64,000 nucleotides of DNA from Beta vulgaris subsp. vulgaris (GCF_026745355.1 NC_079209.1:22642429-22706428); one strand, 5' to 3'. Positions 34,951-46,668 are shown, counted from the first letter of the stretch. Numbers and translations: made by a program. The notes: a model not told the origin generated them from the letters alone.

Positions 34951-36030
34951 CATCTCGATGACCACCGAAACCACTAAACTGCCCACCACCTTGACCAACA
35001 AAAGTCCCTATTAGACTTGCACTGGCCATAAATTTTTTCATCTGCTCTTGTGTTAAGCATGACATCATAAAAGTCATCATAAATTGTTGGTTGTCTTTCA
35101 TATGTCTCATCTTTGAGTTATTTCGGCTCGCATCTGACTGGGTGATGTTGGTCGAGAAAATTCAAAGTACTCCATGTTTGTGATGCCTGATCCAACACCC
35201 CTAACACGTCCACCATGCTCGAGCTTCTTGAGTGCTCTAGCCAAAATATCATCTCGACCACCCTCTATGACACCTTCACCTTTTTTCGATTGCGCCTTCA
35301 ATACATTCTTAAGATAATAGTGAAGAAACAAAAGCAAGTTAGAGTATATAGGACAAAGATTTTAGATTTTAGATTTTAGAAAAATGTCAAAAGGAAATCT
35401 ATTTTACGATGGCACTAGCAGTTTCATGGTCGATTGGATTATCAAATGTTACTATTCCATCTTTCACAAGTGAATGAGCTCTAATCTAGAAACTCATGGC
35501 GAGGCACTTAATCGACGTGGATCCCTTGTTTCTAAAGCTCATTCGCCTAACATTACATCTAAACATATTTAGAATAATTAACAAAATCAATGCCATATAA
35601 TATAACCGATATTCACATAACTTACAATATCATCTTCATAGTATTGGTACCCACGGGAGCTTCCTCGATAGCTTGAAACTTTCAGACTTGATCGCTTTCG
35701 ACTTTCTTAACTAAGCTCCTTGAAATAGAATAGATATAAAGTTAGAACTTAGAACACATAATATTCTATTTGCATAACCAAAATAAAGAATATGAAAAAA
35801 TATTAAATATTATGAAACCTTGAACTTTTCGGTAGTGCACGTTTCCTTAAATTTATACCAAGCAGGTTGAAGGATAAAAGGATATTTCCATGGTGGCTTT
35901 TTTCTCAACCTTCCAGTGGACTTGTTGGACAACCATAACTTTCTTAATCTTGTCTTGAAAGCCCTTTATTGATCATTAGCATGAGACAAGATCCATTTTC
36001 TACGGTCTTTTTGAACTGTGAACCCCTTCT
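34950..36030 (-). pseudogene. CACTA second gene, Transposase_24/PTTA-like exons
   Basis: Minus strand, several exon-like blocks. 36030-35820 has 'KDRRKWILSHANDQ', 'AFKTRLRKLWL', 'KKPPWKYPFILQPAWYKF' and 'TEKFK', matching the Transposase_24 (PF03004) pattern of plant PTTA/En-Spm proteins. 35570-35400 has the 'AHSLVKDGIVTFDNP'-like stretch. 35337-35107 has '[20 protein letters not shown]' and '[13 protein letters not shown]', also characteristic. 35110-34950 has a Met/Gln-rich helix ('DNQQFMMTFMMSCLTQEQMK'). Introns, stops and shifts separate them. In En/Spm elements the second gene product binds subterminal repeats and assists transposition. Confidence 0.65.
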
Positions 36031-37409
36031 ACAAATATAGCAAATGATTATTTAGCATATAACTAGGAGAACAAGTGAGGAGTTTTTGCTGGACGTTCAA
36101 AATTTTGGAACTCAATAGTATTTACCAAATCCTAGCCTCAGTATTACCTAGATTTACTTAGAATGTCAGATGAGTTCTTTTTGGTTGTGTTACATGTCAT
36201 ACATCCTCCTATGCCGGTTTTGTTAATGATGAGACAAAAGTTTATCTGAATAGGTGGATCCCTGCTTTTTTAGTAGTATTCTATCAGCTTCATCTCACAA
36301 CAATGTACAGTCTCAGCTATCTCAATGCAGTCAACTGGCAAAGTTTATCTCTCTTGTGAACACCGGCTTGCATTTAATCTCTTACTAACCATAAGCACTT
36401 GTCACATATTGTCGGAACCCTTTTATGATTATAGCATGAAAAGTTGCACAAGCAAATTTTGGTTAGTATCCTCTAAGTCAAAAAACCAAATTTTTAGGAA
36501 TTAAAAAGTCAATTTGTTGAGTATTAAAAGTTTTTATCTCTTGAACCTTTCTTAATCTTCAGGGGATGGGTGTAATAAGTGCTTGACATTTCAGTTTTCC
36601 CTTCTTTCCCTTAATTTTTTTTATATATTGTAATGAAGTCAAAAGATTTGAGTCAGAATTACTTTTGATAAACAAGGCCAAAGATACTAGAGAATCCCAA
36701 GCACGGGCAAGAGTTTGAATTAATTCCTCTTCATAGGTAAAAAAAAAAGATAGAGATACAAAGAAAAAAGTAAGCTCCCTCAAGAAAGAATGATAGAACT
36801 ACAATTCCCAATTATGTTGAATTTCAACAAACGATACCTCATCAAAAGTGCCACACATGGCCCAAGAGACGATAAATGAACAATCCAATCACATTGAAAA
36901 AACACTATTACCAGCAGTTTTCTTTACCATAGACAACAAATATCACTGAAGCATCTTCTCATCCTCTAAACAAAGAAATAGTATAATCCCAGTATAGTTG
37001 CGTGTTCTACAAATAATGTCTATCTAATATTGCTCGAGTCTAGTAAGGGCTAGGCTGAATCCTAAGACAAGCATCCCAGCTTGGCCCACAGTTGTACCAG
37101 CTTTTTCTTAAAAGAAAAAAAAGAACCATTAATGGTCAAAGGCCCAAGTCAGAAGTGTCAATGACAACTATCTGTCTCCACCATCTAGCCAGGCCTCAGA
37201 GGATGATCAAGTATGCCGTAAAGCTAAAAAACGGGAATTAAACCAAAGACAAGCAATCGGCATCATCCAGGTTCACGTTTCACAATCACAGCAATAACAA
37301 GTAAAATCTAATAGAGAAAGGAGAAGGCCAACCAGGGTAATACATGTGAGAATACATGATAATAAATTCTTAAGAAAAACAAAACCGACAACAGATACAT
37401 GCACAAGCT
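36031..37409. other. Intron-like or filler DNA inside the CACTA gene region
   Basis: AT-rich and without recognisable coding blocks or transposon ends. It separates the Transposase_24 exons (left) from the N-terminal exon at 38466-38804 (right). Confidence 0.4.
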
Positions 37410-37632
37410 GTGTATGGGGTGGGGAGTGCAGGGGGTGGGGAGTGCAGGGAGGTGGGGAGTGCAGTGAGGGGGGCAGTGTAGGGGGTGGCTGTGTATGGGG
37501 TGGGCATTGCAGGGGGTGGGGAGTGCATTAAGGGAGGCAGTACAGGGGGTGGGTTGTATGGGGGGTGGGGGGAGTGCAGGGGGTGGGCAGTGCCGGGGGT
37601 GGGGGAGTGCAGGGGGTGGGAGTGCAGGGAGG
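37410..37632 (+). repeat. G-rich minisatellite with quadruplex potential
   Basis: About twelve imperfect copies of an ~18-base unit GGGGAGTGCAGGGGGTGG. Runs of three to seven Gs recur every 4-9 bases along more than 200 bases of the plus strand, far beyond the minimal G3N1-7 quadruplex rule. Gly/Cys/Trp-rich open frames over it are artefacts. Confidence 0.92.
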
Positions 37633-38465
37633 TATATTTAACATACCCTACACTTCACCTGATTTTTTGTTAAACGATTCCATCATATTATGCTCCCTCC
37701 ATCTTATTTGCTCTGTCAAATCATACATATTACAAGTTTAGGTTTCCAGCAATTGAATAACTGAACACAATACTTCTCTATTTTTGAGGGGAATATATAG
37801 TGCTCTACTTATAGGAGCACCAAGCATGAATGTTTTGATGAAAATTCGGCAATGCACTTAGTGCTTATTTTCTGTTTTTTATATTGGGCAACTGTAATGG
37901 GACCCGGGGGGCAGGATATGTCACAAAAGTTGTCTGGTGTCTTATATTGCTTCTCTAGCAATCGTAGATATGGAATAGAGGAAAAGTAGTGTTGGAAAGG
38001 TATTTCAAGGTGAGCACTCAGTTAGAATAGTAATCACCTTATTAGTTACTTATCTCCGCTAGGATCCCCCTTTCACTAACTGAAGCTATAGAGATATTAC
38101 CAAGGGTAAAGGCAGTAAGACTAGTAAGATGAGGCAGGTGCTTGCTAATCTATTGTTATACGGAGCTTTTTTGTCCATTAGCTGGTTTTATGACTGACAA
38201 CATCTTTTTTGATTTTTACTTGGAGATAAAATTAAATGGTCTTGTAACGCTAAATGAGGTAAATAGGCCTACAGATTTTATAAGTAGGAAAGAAGTCATT
38301 TATGAATTGTTTAATTATTACGATTTTATATATAGTTCACCAGGAAGAAAACAACAAAATAGTACTACAACATCATGTTGATAAAGAAATAGAACCCTTA
38401 GATTCTGCAAGGACTTTTTTTTCACAAGCCCTTAAAGGTACTAGAAAACAATCCTACTTTAATTT
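37633..38465. other. Spacer, one-sided Stowaway-like end
   Basis: Mostly AT-rich with no supported gene. 'gctccctccatctta' at about 37690 resembles a Stowaway MITE terminus (CTCCCTCC), but I find no matching inverted end nearby. The frames at 38142-38556 on the plus strand lack family resemblance. Confidence 0.4.
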
Positions 38466-38804
38466 CTATTGTATAAGGAGGAAACATGTGCTTACCGTGA
38501 TTATATCATATAACTCGTCTAATTTGGTTTTCGGAACATCCTTCCAACTGTCATAGGTGATGCACACTCGTTCTTGAGTAACTACACCAATATAGGTTGT
38601 AAAATTGAGGCGGTTATCACCATGTGGAGTCCTCCGAATTGGATGCCAATCTAAAGAAATTTTGTTTCCATTTTGAATATCCTTCCCCACCTTAGTGAGT
38701 AGGATACGTCCCCTCTCATCATCACGATTAGACTTTTCAACATCAGAATCATCAGAAGAGGTTGGATCACCTTGAGAGCACACTTGCTTTTTCTTCTTGG
38801 CCAT
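38466..38804 (-). pseudogene. CACTA second gene, N-terminal exon (PTTA/TNP1-like)
   Basis: Starts MAKKKKQ at 38804. After a Ser/Asp-rich stretch come 'RGRILLTKVGKDIQNGNKIS', 'RRTPHGDNRLNFTTYIGV' and 'VCITYDSWKDVPKTKLDELY', which follow the pattern at the front of plant PTTA/En-Spm second-gene proteins: a polar 'GRG' region, 'PxGxN', 'YIGVxxRxxVxIT', 'WxxVPxxxKxxLW'. It starts about 160 bases downstream of the TNP2 stop on the same strand, the usual gene order in CACTA elements. A splice donor is expected near 38490; the frame runs on into intron. Confidence 0.6.
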
Positions 38805-38965
38805 AAAGCTACAAAAATTGCAAATAGAGAAGCCATTAAAAATATAGTAACATTGACAGATAACATAACATGCATTTCTTATTAAACATTAGATCTAATT
38901 GATGCATATACTCTAGGAACTTTTTAATGCTAGATATTAGAAGGTGATAAAAAAGTAGAGCAACA

Positions 38966-39810
38966 TCAACACACCTCATTTTTACGACGACGTTTTCTAG
39001 GTTTATCCTTAGTACTAATTTTGTTAACCCAATCACCTTCCTCATGGTCATCACGTACATATGTTGATGAATCTTCGACCTCATCGTCAAGAACACCATC
39101 GTTTCGAAAAATATTAGTTGTTGGTATTTCTTCCAAAACAACATCCTCATCATAATCATCAATGTCTTGTCTAGATCTTGGTGTTATAACGACTGACCTC
39201 TTCTTATCAGCAGGATCAGTGACGTAAAATACTTGCTTCGCCTGACTAGCTAATATATATGGATCTTCCTTGTGACCAAGCTTGTCAAGTTTGCCTAAAG
39301 TGAAGCCTAACTCATCATACTCGACTCCGGCATGTGAATCAACCCAATTGCATCTAAAAATCGGTATCAAAAATCCAATATATTGCAACTCAATGATTTC
39401 CTGAATGACCCCATAGTATGACATTTTACCACATACATGATGCTTGTCTTTAGAACTAGCAAAATGCATAGCATCAGCTTCAACTGTTACCCCACTTTTT
39501 GCATAGTGCTATTTTCATCTTGATCTCTAGTGTAGAATGTACAACCATTTATGACATCTCCCGAATAAAAAGAGGCATTGAAATTAGGTCCATAAGCTAG
39601 ACTCTAGAGTTGATCAGAAATGGAATGGGATGAATCTTCAAGCTCTCTCATAACTTGAGTTTTCAACCATGTGTTGAATGATTTGTTATGTTCGCATAGT
39701 AATGATTTCTCATTTCCTCTTCGATTGTGTTGCCTTAAATAAGCAATGTGCTGCTTAATATATGGTGCAACTTCATCCTCGTTAAAGAGAATATAAGTGT
39801 GCGTAAACAA
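38966..39810 (-). pseudogene. CACTA transposase TNP2, C-terminal part (DUF4218 end and DUF4216)
   Basis: Minus strand. 39810-39604: 'YILFNEDEVAPYIKQHIAYL' and 'LLCEHNKSFNTWLKTQVM', the tail of DUF4218. Then 'LAYGPNFNASFYSGDVINGC' and 'FYTRDQDENSTMQ' in between. 39469-38966: DUF4216 with 'MSYYGVIQEIIELQYIGFL', 'RCNWVDSHAGVEYDELGFTL', 'DPYILASQAKQVFYVTDP', ending in a basic tail KPRKRRRKNEVC. These regions lie C-terminal to the catalytic transposase_21 core; the core (DDE) and the N-terminal half are absent. To the right the sequence changes to an unrelated unknown gene. One frameshift or intron lies between 39604 and 39470. Confidence 0.82.
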
Positions 39811-39818
39811 GCATATAT

Positions 39819-40585
39819 TTAGATAATAAATGGTTTTCTATATTTAAGAAATGGGTTAGTAACCTCAACCGATCTCCTATAGGTAGTCTCTTTGGCCATT
39901 TTTGTAGTACTGTCTTTGCAAACAAGCCATACCATGGCATGATAGTCTTCATTCTCGATTTCATCTCCTGCTGCATATCTTACGACAGCAAAGTAGTAGC
40001 CATCTCCGGGACCATAGTTAAACCTTCCCTTAAAAATCATCTTGTGATAAATATTATCCCAAACATATCTTCTATTTAGGAGGGCGAGTTACATAGATCC
40101 AAGGGAAGAAACCCCCCCCCCCCATAGTTGACAAAGACACTTAAAGCGTATTGTTCTTCCCTCTAACTCGTCTTGCCCTGGTTTCACCCTTACAATCTTG
40201 ACTAAGGTTTGGGTACATGTGAGAACCAAGCTTTTGGCGTAGGCCCAATTAAGAGTTTGGGGTCTTGGGAAATGGAAGGCGTTTGCAACTTCTTTCCCCA
40301 TTTTCTTGCAAACTAATAGTAACTCATCCTGGGAACTATCTAGTAGTTTTGGTCAAATAAAGGTAGCCAGTATTTCCATGCTGGCGCCAACTTTAGTAGC
40401 GATGGATCTTCTAGCTCCACTGTTGGATCATCTCCAAAGATCCTAGCCATGTGTTCACCCCATTGTTGTGTCTTCATTATTATGAAGGCCTCTTTATCCT
40501 CTTGGATAATATCCAAGTATTGATGGTGGTTGAAGCAATCTTCATCAAGATCGCCTACTACATCCTCATGATTATTGAACTCCAT
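39819..40585 (-). pseudogene. Unknown protein, copy A (paralogue of 41100-41705)
   Basis: Minus strand, ATG 40585. Segment 1 (40585-40340): 'EDCFNHHQYLDIIQEDKEAF', 'GEHMARIFGDDPTVELEDP', 'PAWKYWLPLFDQNY', then a TAG. One frame over it continues as 'DSSQDELLLVCKKMGKEVAN', 'LNWAYAKSLVLTCTQTLVKI' and 'RFKCLCQLW', ending in a 12-G run (40112-40123). Segment 3 (40040-39819): 'FKGRFNYGPGDGYYFAVVRY', 'ENEDYHAMVWLVCKDSTTKM'. I do not recognise the family; the 'LLLVCKKMG' stretch is faintly F-box-like. Copy B shares its start, middle and 'KCxCxLW' end, which argues for a real coding family. It abuts the TNP2 remnant, so it may be a captured gene. Confidence 0.5.
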
Positions 40586-41099
40586 CTTTTTTTTTAGTTT
40601 TGTAAGATGAGAGGGGAATGATTAAAAAGGCTTTCTCTAACTTTGTAAGGTAGGAATAAAATGATGAATAAGTTCTCTCAGCACAAACTTCTTTAAAAAG
40701 CCGGTTTATTTCCTATAACGGTTATAATAATAACTCCTCGGATTAACCACTAAGTGTTTGGATCATTTTTTCGAGAAGTTTAGAAGAGAACATGACAAAT
40801 TTATTGGTACTTCTCATGATGACTTCATGTTTTAGACCTTAGGGTCTAGATTTTTACTTCTTTGATTCACTATACCTATAAACATTTGAGTTTAATAACT
40901 GAATATCATGAATATAAATACGTATTTGCTACGTATAAGGTAAAAATCTATATTGAGATTAACATGAAATGGAATTGCACTTTATTAATTATCAACAGAC
41001 GTTCCATAATATTTAGAAAAACTACGAACATTGAGCATAATTGTTGAGAAACTAGACTTAATAAATTGAACGAACTGACTTTCAACATTTATTTTAACA
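40586..41099. other. Spacer between the two unknown paralogues
   Basis: AT-rich, with no coding or element signal. It includes the likely 5' flank of copy A. Confidence 0.4.
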
Positions 41100-41705
41100 C
41101 TCTAACATGCCTTAAGATGGGCGAAGCTAATGATGATTTGTGGCTCCTCATTTTCATCCACATCTGGATCATCATCATCTGAGTATTCTTCATCTAGGGG
41201 CATAGGGAAGCCCATATCCTTCATATGTTCTTGCCACAAGCGACAAGTACACTTATACTAGATTAGCTTTCTGAAGCTAGTGTTGTTTTCTAACTGGACC
41301 ACCTGATACTTTCTCGTGAGTACCCTTAGACTGCTCTCACAAATTATTAATATATTATAAATATAGGCTAAATCCGGAGGAAAGAATTGTTTAGCAACAT
41401 GTTCTCCCCAAGCCTTGCATACTACCAAAAGATTGAGTAAATCCTTTTTTCCTAGTAGAGGTCACAGATTAGCAACTACAAAATCTATGTTACTTCCTAC
41501 ACTTGTGGCGCTAGACTCTTTTTTCTTTATCTCTTGGTTGGATCTTTGAACCCTTCTCAAAATATCTGAGAACATTAGCCTATCATTTCTTGATTTCAAT
41601 TTCCTTGAACTCTTCCTCATCCTCCTTAACAATGTCCATGTTCAATCTATGCTTCCAACACTCTCCAGGAAAGTCAGGGATAGCTTCTACTTGAGGATTG
41701 GCCAT
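41100..41705 (-). pseudogene. Unknown protein, copy B (paralogue of 39819-40585)
   Basis: Minus strand, ATG 41705, final TAG near 41101. It starts 'MANPQVEAIPDFPGECWKHR' then 'MDIVKEDEEEFKEI', which aligns with copy A as D-x3-[DE]-C-x2-H-x4-[LM]-D-I-x2-E-D-x-E-x-F. After a stop and a +1 shift the frame runs on: 'NIDFVVANL', a stop, 'PLLGKKDLLNLLVVCKAWGE', 'VAKQFFPPDLAYIYNILIIC', another stop, 'YKCTCRLWQEHMKDMGFPMP', and an acidic tail (EEYSDDDDPDVDENEE). Two in-frame stops and one shift mean it is broken, but the whole length is still traceable. No known family; an F-box-like reading of 'LLxLLxVCKxW' is possible. Confidence 0.5.
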
Positions 41706-42418
41706 TGTTTTTGGAATGAAAAACTTTTTGTAAAAAGAGGGATTTTATAGCAGTGATCAAACTTAACTACTTAATGATATATTTCTAATACGTCTCTCAA
41801 AACAGTTATTCATATTTGTAAGGGATAACCAAGTGTCACGTTTATTTTATACATATTTAATTAAATTACTTAATTATCAAAAGTCTGATTATTAATCCCA
41901 TATCGTCCCCAATTTTTGCCTTTTGTGGGTAAAGTGGGTAAACATGGATATTCGTTATGTATCCCTTCACTCTTAAATTGTACTTGTAAATTTTTAGAGT
42001 TAAACCATTAATATTAATGGAGGGTACAAGTGGAACCCTCATCATTACTATTAGAAGTAATCATGTTCCAAGTTAAATAGATTTCAGTTTTAGTTTCCCA
42101 AGAGTCATTTTATATGTCTCTTTAATGGGAATTAATTTGACATGCATTATTTGATGTGATGGTTTTTATGAACCGTTCATCTTATTTAATATTTAAAATG
42201 TAATATTTTGATTGGACAAATATAGCTTGCATAAATAACTGAATAATGAAAATAAAAATTGAAATTGCATTAAATAAATAAAATGCACAGGAGATAAACA
42301 AAATATATATTTTTATATTTCATTAAAAATACAAAGTACAACCTAAACTAAATTAAAGATTTTAAGAATCTTTAATTATCTTAGAAAACTAGTATTAATC
42401 TCCTAAGTTTAGGCTACA
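41706..42418. other. AT-rich spacer
   Basis: No gene, repeat array or element end recognised. Confidence 0.4.
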
Positions 42419-42960
42419 CTAAGACTTTGGAGACGCAAACTTGTAAGCATCCGAGTCAGCCTCAGAGTCACTGCCCTTGGTGTCTCCTTCTGTAGGGCCA
42501 TAATTGTTCTTGGCCCCGGACTTGCTGTTGCTTCCATGGACCTTCCTCCTTATGCAAGAGGTTGGTCATCTTCATCTTCTTCCTCCTCCTATAGGTGGGA
42601 AGGAGGAGGGACATCCTCTTCTTCTTCCTCATCATCACCATTATTTCCATCAGAGTCATCTGATGGAGAAGATGAGGAATGTCCAAAGGAATAATTCTTT
42701 GATGAGAAGGGGTTTCCCCCCTCATCCTCTAATTCCTATTCCTCCTCTTTAGAGGAGGATTCTCTTTTTTCCTCTCCTTCCTCTTGCTCTGACTCCTCTA
42801 TTAAGATAGGAGGAGGGAGAGGGGCTGGCCCTTGGGGGCCATGGTTGGTTAACTTTAGGGGAGTTAACCTCCTATGAGAGGAAGAATTCTTAGGAGGATG
42901 TTTGGCAATCCATGTGTATTTTTGTGAGAGAGAGAAAAAGTTTGGGAGATGAGAGGTTTC
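42419..42960 (-). pseudogene. Acidic/proline-rich hypothetical ORF remnant
   Basis: Minus strand. A frame with codon-like bias runs from about 42920: basic 'AKHPPKNSSSHRRLTPLKL', Pro-rich 'GPQGPAPLPPP', then long acidic/serine stretches ('ESEQEEGEEKRESSSKEEE', 'DDSDGNNGDDEEEEED'). A frameshift follows and an open tail ending 'SEADSDAYKFASPKS' at TAG 42421-42419. Three stops interrupt it. A TATA box stands upstream at 43012-43006. It could be a disordered host gene or an ORF of a retroelement; low-complexity acidic sequence does not allow assignment. Confidence 0.35.
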
Positions 42961-43005
42961 TGAATATCAGGAGATGGATATGAACTTTGTCATTACATCC
43001 TTCCC

Positions 43006-43012
43006 TTTTATA
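43006..43012 (-). promoter_or_regulatory. Candidate TATA box, minus strand
   Basis: TATAAAA on the minus strand, followed by ~70 bases of leader with a CT-rich end ('ttttctctctctcac') and ATG in 'aatacacATGG' near 42914. The order is right for a plant promoter; the downstream gene is decayed. Confidence 0.35.
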
Positions 43013-46000
43013 AGAAAAGTGGCCATCTCTTGAAAACCTGTAAAGTAAAAAATTGTGCCTCTTTGTTTAAAAGTAGGTCTTAACCGGTTATTTTGAAGTT
43101 TGGGCTTCCTAGTCAATTATTCATTTAAAATGGATTCATATGTGACCTCTAAACCTCTATATTTAGAACTTGACATTAAATTAGTTAAATTGGCCCATTA
43201 TAAGAGGACCCAAACTAAAAAATGACATGCTTTATGCACATGTTCTATTTTTCGATTGTCTTCTCCATTAATATTCCTTTTAAGGATTTAAGAGAAACTT
43301 AAAATCTTTCAGAACAATTTAATTCTTTTGCAAAATCACATACCTTAATTGAATTTAAATTCACCGTGTCTAAAGAAGCAAGGACTCACTGTGAAAACAA
43401 AATTAGTGAGGTACTGGCCTCAAAGGCCACTTTTCCGTGCAATTTGAAGCTGCTCGCCAACTATGCAACGCCATAATAATAAACCTTATATATTATAAAT
43501 CTCAAGTATTATGATATGTGAATAAAAGTTCTGATACCCCTGATACGCCCCTGGAGGAGAAAACGACTGCTATTGGACCTGGATTTCCTTTTAAGCTAAA
43601 GAGTCCACATCGCCAGCCTATTCTGGAGCAATGTTACTAATTCTTGGATCACATCATCTTAGAAGATGGAAAACCCAGGACACTTCCCTTCACTTCATGG
43701 TCAGCTATCCGTTTACATTGGCATTTATCCAGTAAACCATTTAAAGGTTGAATTTCAGGACTGGATGCAAGGGCATGGTTTATGCGCATGCAACCCTTAC
43801 ATGAAAAATGGACCAAGACAAAGATACTCCCTTTCTTGAGACTAGCTTTTTATGTGACTATTCCTTTTGATGGAGCCCTCTCTACTGCTTTATTGGCTTG
43901 TTGGGATTCTGCCATCAATTGTTTATTGTTCAAATGGGGACTAATGACCATACTCTTAGCTGGTGTTGCTTTTATCACTGAAACTTCTCCCTCACGTATG
44001 TATGGGACTGCCCTCCCTATCTTTCATCATGTGAAATAATACAATGAATTATATAGTCAATGTTTATCTATCTTTCGCCAGATTGCTAGTCCTTCTACCA
44101 GTGCTCGCAAGTGTGGCTTTCAAAGGTTTGTTGACTTCTTCACCAGTAAGAATTCGAGTGAGGTAGTAACCCCCCAGGAAGGAGTATTATTTCTCACCTT
44201 TGCTTTAATTTTTTTCCAGACTAATGATGTCTAGGGCTGGAGGTGTAGTAACATTATGGCTATCTCTACCTGCTAACATCTCCAATAATTCTGAGGAATT
44301 TGCTTTAGCTCCTATTTTATTAGAACAACTTTACAGATGCCTCTTTAGAAGTAGAAATCCTTCAAAGGTGTTGGCATTCCTACCTATGAATCTCCCATTT
44401 TTCCTATTGATAAGGTGTTTGGACCCCTATGGCTTTGACTTGTTGGGGTCATACATATTTTTCAAGCTTGTTAGTACTTAAACCCCTCCTAACTTTGAAG
44501 CAACTAAAGGGAAAGATGGAGAAGACCTTTCCTTTGATCTTCTTTCATTCCTATCCAAACCTGAAAACTGCAGTTGTTATGGTGAAGTTAGCTTCAATAT
44601 ATATCTCCAGACACAGTATGGCATCCCAGCTTGCGTTTTTCACACTTCTTGGTATTTTATCGCCACCTTGGCACTTCGCATGTCATTCCAAGTAAGGAAC
44701 CTGCTTATGTTAAAGAAGAGCCTTGGCGCCTTTTTGCAGTGCATGTATGGATGCAATCCTTTGACATTCACTCTAATTCCATTAATAGTGGAGACTTTTG
44801 GAATAGTGTTCTTAGATCCAGGGATCTAGTGGCAGCTGAACCTGAGTATTTTGGCTTTGAAGTTTATAATCCATAACTAGTAGCTAGACAGTTTGGATTA
44901 CTTCAAATGGTAGCCATACCCTACTTCCTGACTCACAATGATCCTTGGATGTCAATGGGTCGTTTTGAAAAAGGTAGAGCCCTTCAAATCAATACTCTCA
45001 ATATCACCCTTATGTCCATCACTCCATGGAAATGGGTGTCAAAAGCCGTTCAATGTTTCTAAACTTGGTGGGATCACACCTTCCTAAATGATCATTAATG
45101 TTTTGATGCGCTATAGAATACTTTAAAGATCAACTTTTCTTAGGTGGTAAGGAATCTATCTTCTTAGTTTTTTTTATAAAATTAAAGAGAAGATATCTTA
45201 TCTAATTTCTTTGTCCTTAAATACTTTTTAGCAAAAGCTGGCAAGAAAAAACTGAAGATTCCCAAAGGAATGGAAATAGACTCTAGGTATGGTAAGTTAT
45301 ACTGGAATGTTATGGAGAAGCAAATTCCGGATCCAATTCCTCCAGAAGATGAATACGATGCTGCCAAACTGTAGAGGACATTTAGAACATGGAACCAATG
45401 GAACAAATAGATCCTCTCAAAAAAGCTGCTAGGAAGAGAGATTATAATTGTCTTTCTATTTCCAAAAGCACTTCATCTCCTGAGCTAGTGGAGCAATTTG
45501 AGTCTACTAAAAAGATCTCCAAGACAAACGACATTAATTCTCCTACAGCTCCAAGACATTTGAGACATTCATATAGAAAACGTCCCAAATTGGAAACATC
45601 TTCTGTCATCCAGCATTTTAATGTCTCTACTGACCAAGATGATGTTAAGACTATATCTCAAATCTTCCCGAAAATTAAGCTCCAAGGAACTAAAACAGGT
45701 AGGTATATATCTATTTATATCTTCTGTCATCGGGCTTTTTATCTTTAGCAATAACTTGTCTTTGCATAATCTATTGTGTATTACAGGTCCACCTGGTTTA
45801 AAGTCTAAATCTAAAGATCTTACTGATCCATCTTTGGATATGCCGGCAAATCTTAGTCTTAGACAGCCTTAAGATCCCAACTTTATCAGTTTAACTGCTG
45901 CGTAAGTTCCCACAACTGCTAATCCAGGACAAAATATAGAGAGTGTCCATTGCAATAAATCCGGCCACTAGTAGAATAATTGCTTATTGCTGGTAATATT

Positions 46001-46668
46001 ACTGCTATTTTATCCATACACAGTAATATATCACGTAAAAAGAAAAGGAAAAGTATAAAATAACCATATTGCTGTGGTTTCGGCCAAAAACCGCAACAAT
46101 ATAGTTTCAGCGGAATTTTTTTGAATTTTTTAATGGAACATATTACTGCGGTTTCAGCACACCCTCTCAGCTCTCTTGTCTCTCCTATATCACCCTCAAA
46201 TCTCACGCTCCTCTCTCCTCTCTCACCCTCGACTCTCACGCCCCTCACCTCTCTCACCCTCGCCTCTCTCTCCTCTCTCACCCTCACCTCTCTATCTCCT
46301 TCCATCCTCGGGCTTCATTTCCCGCCGACGTATCTTGCCTCGTTCTTCACCTTCCCGCCGATTGCTCGCCTCGTTCAATTGGCGGCTTGTTCGTCTTCCA
46401 CGGTGGCAAAATATCGCCTCTCTCATACTAGTTCGCTCACTCGAAGAATGGTGCAACGTTTCATTTACCGCGACAAAGCAATTTTAGAATTTATGTTTTT
46501 CTTTTTTTTCGTTTTTTCATTTCCAGATTTTTCTATTTTTTTTTTCGTTTTTGTTTTCTGCATTTTTTAGTTTCTTAAGATTTGTTTATAGTTTTTGTTT
46601 GTTAAGATTTTTTTTTATTTTTAATTTCTAATTTTTTTTAGTATATTTTTTTACTTTCATTAGCCATT

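Noticed and set aside
37346..37673. Gly/Cys/Trp-rich open frames
   Set aside because: Translation of the G-rich minisatellite.
46121..46570. 149-codon Ser/Pro/Leu-rich frame in CACTA-2
   Set aside because: It is a translation of the CT-rich leader and poly-T tract.
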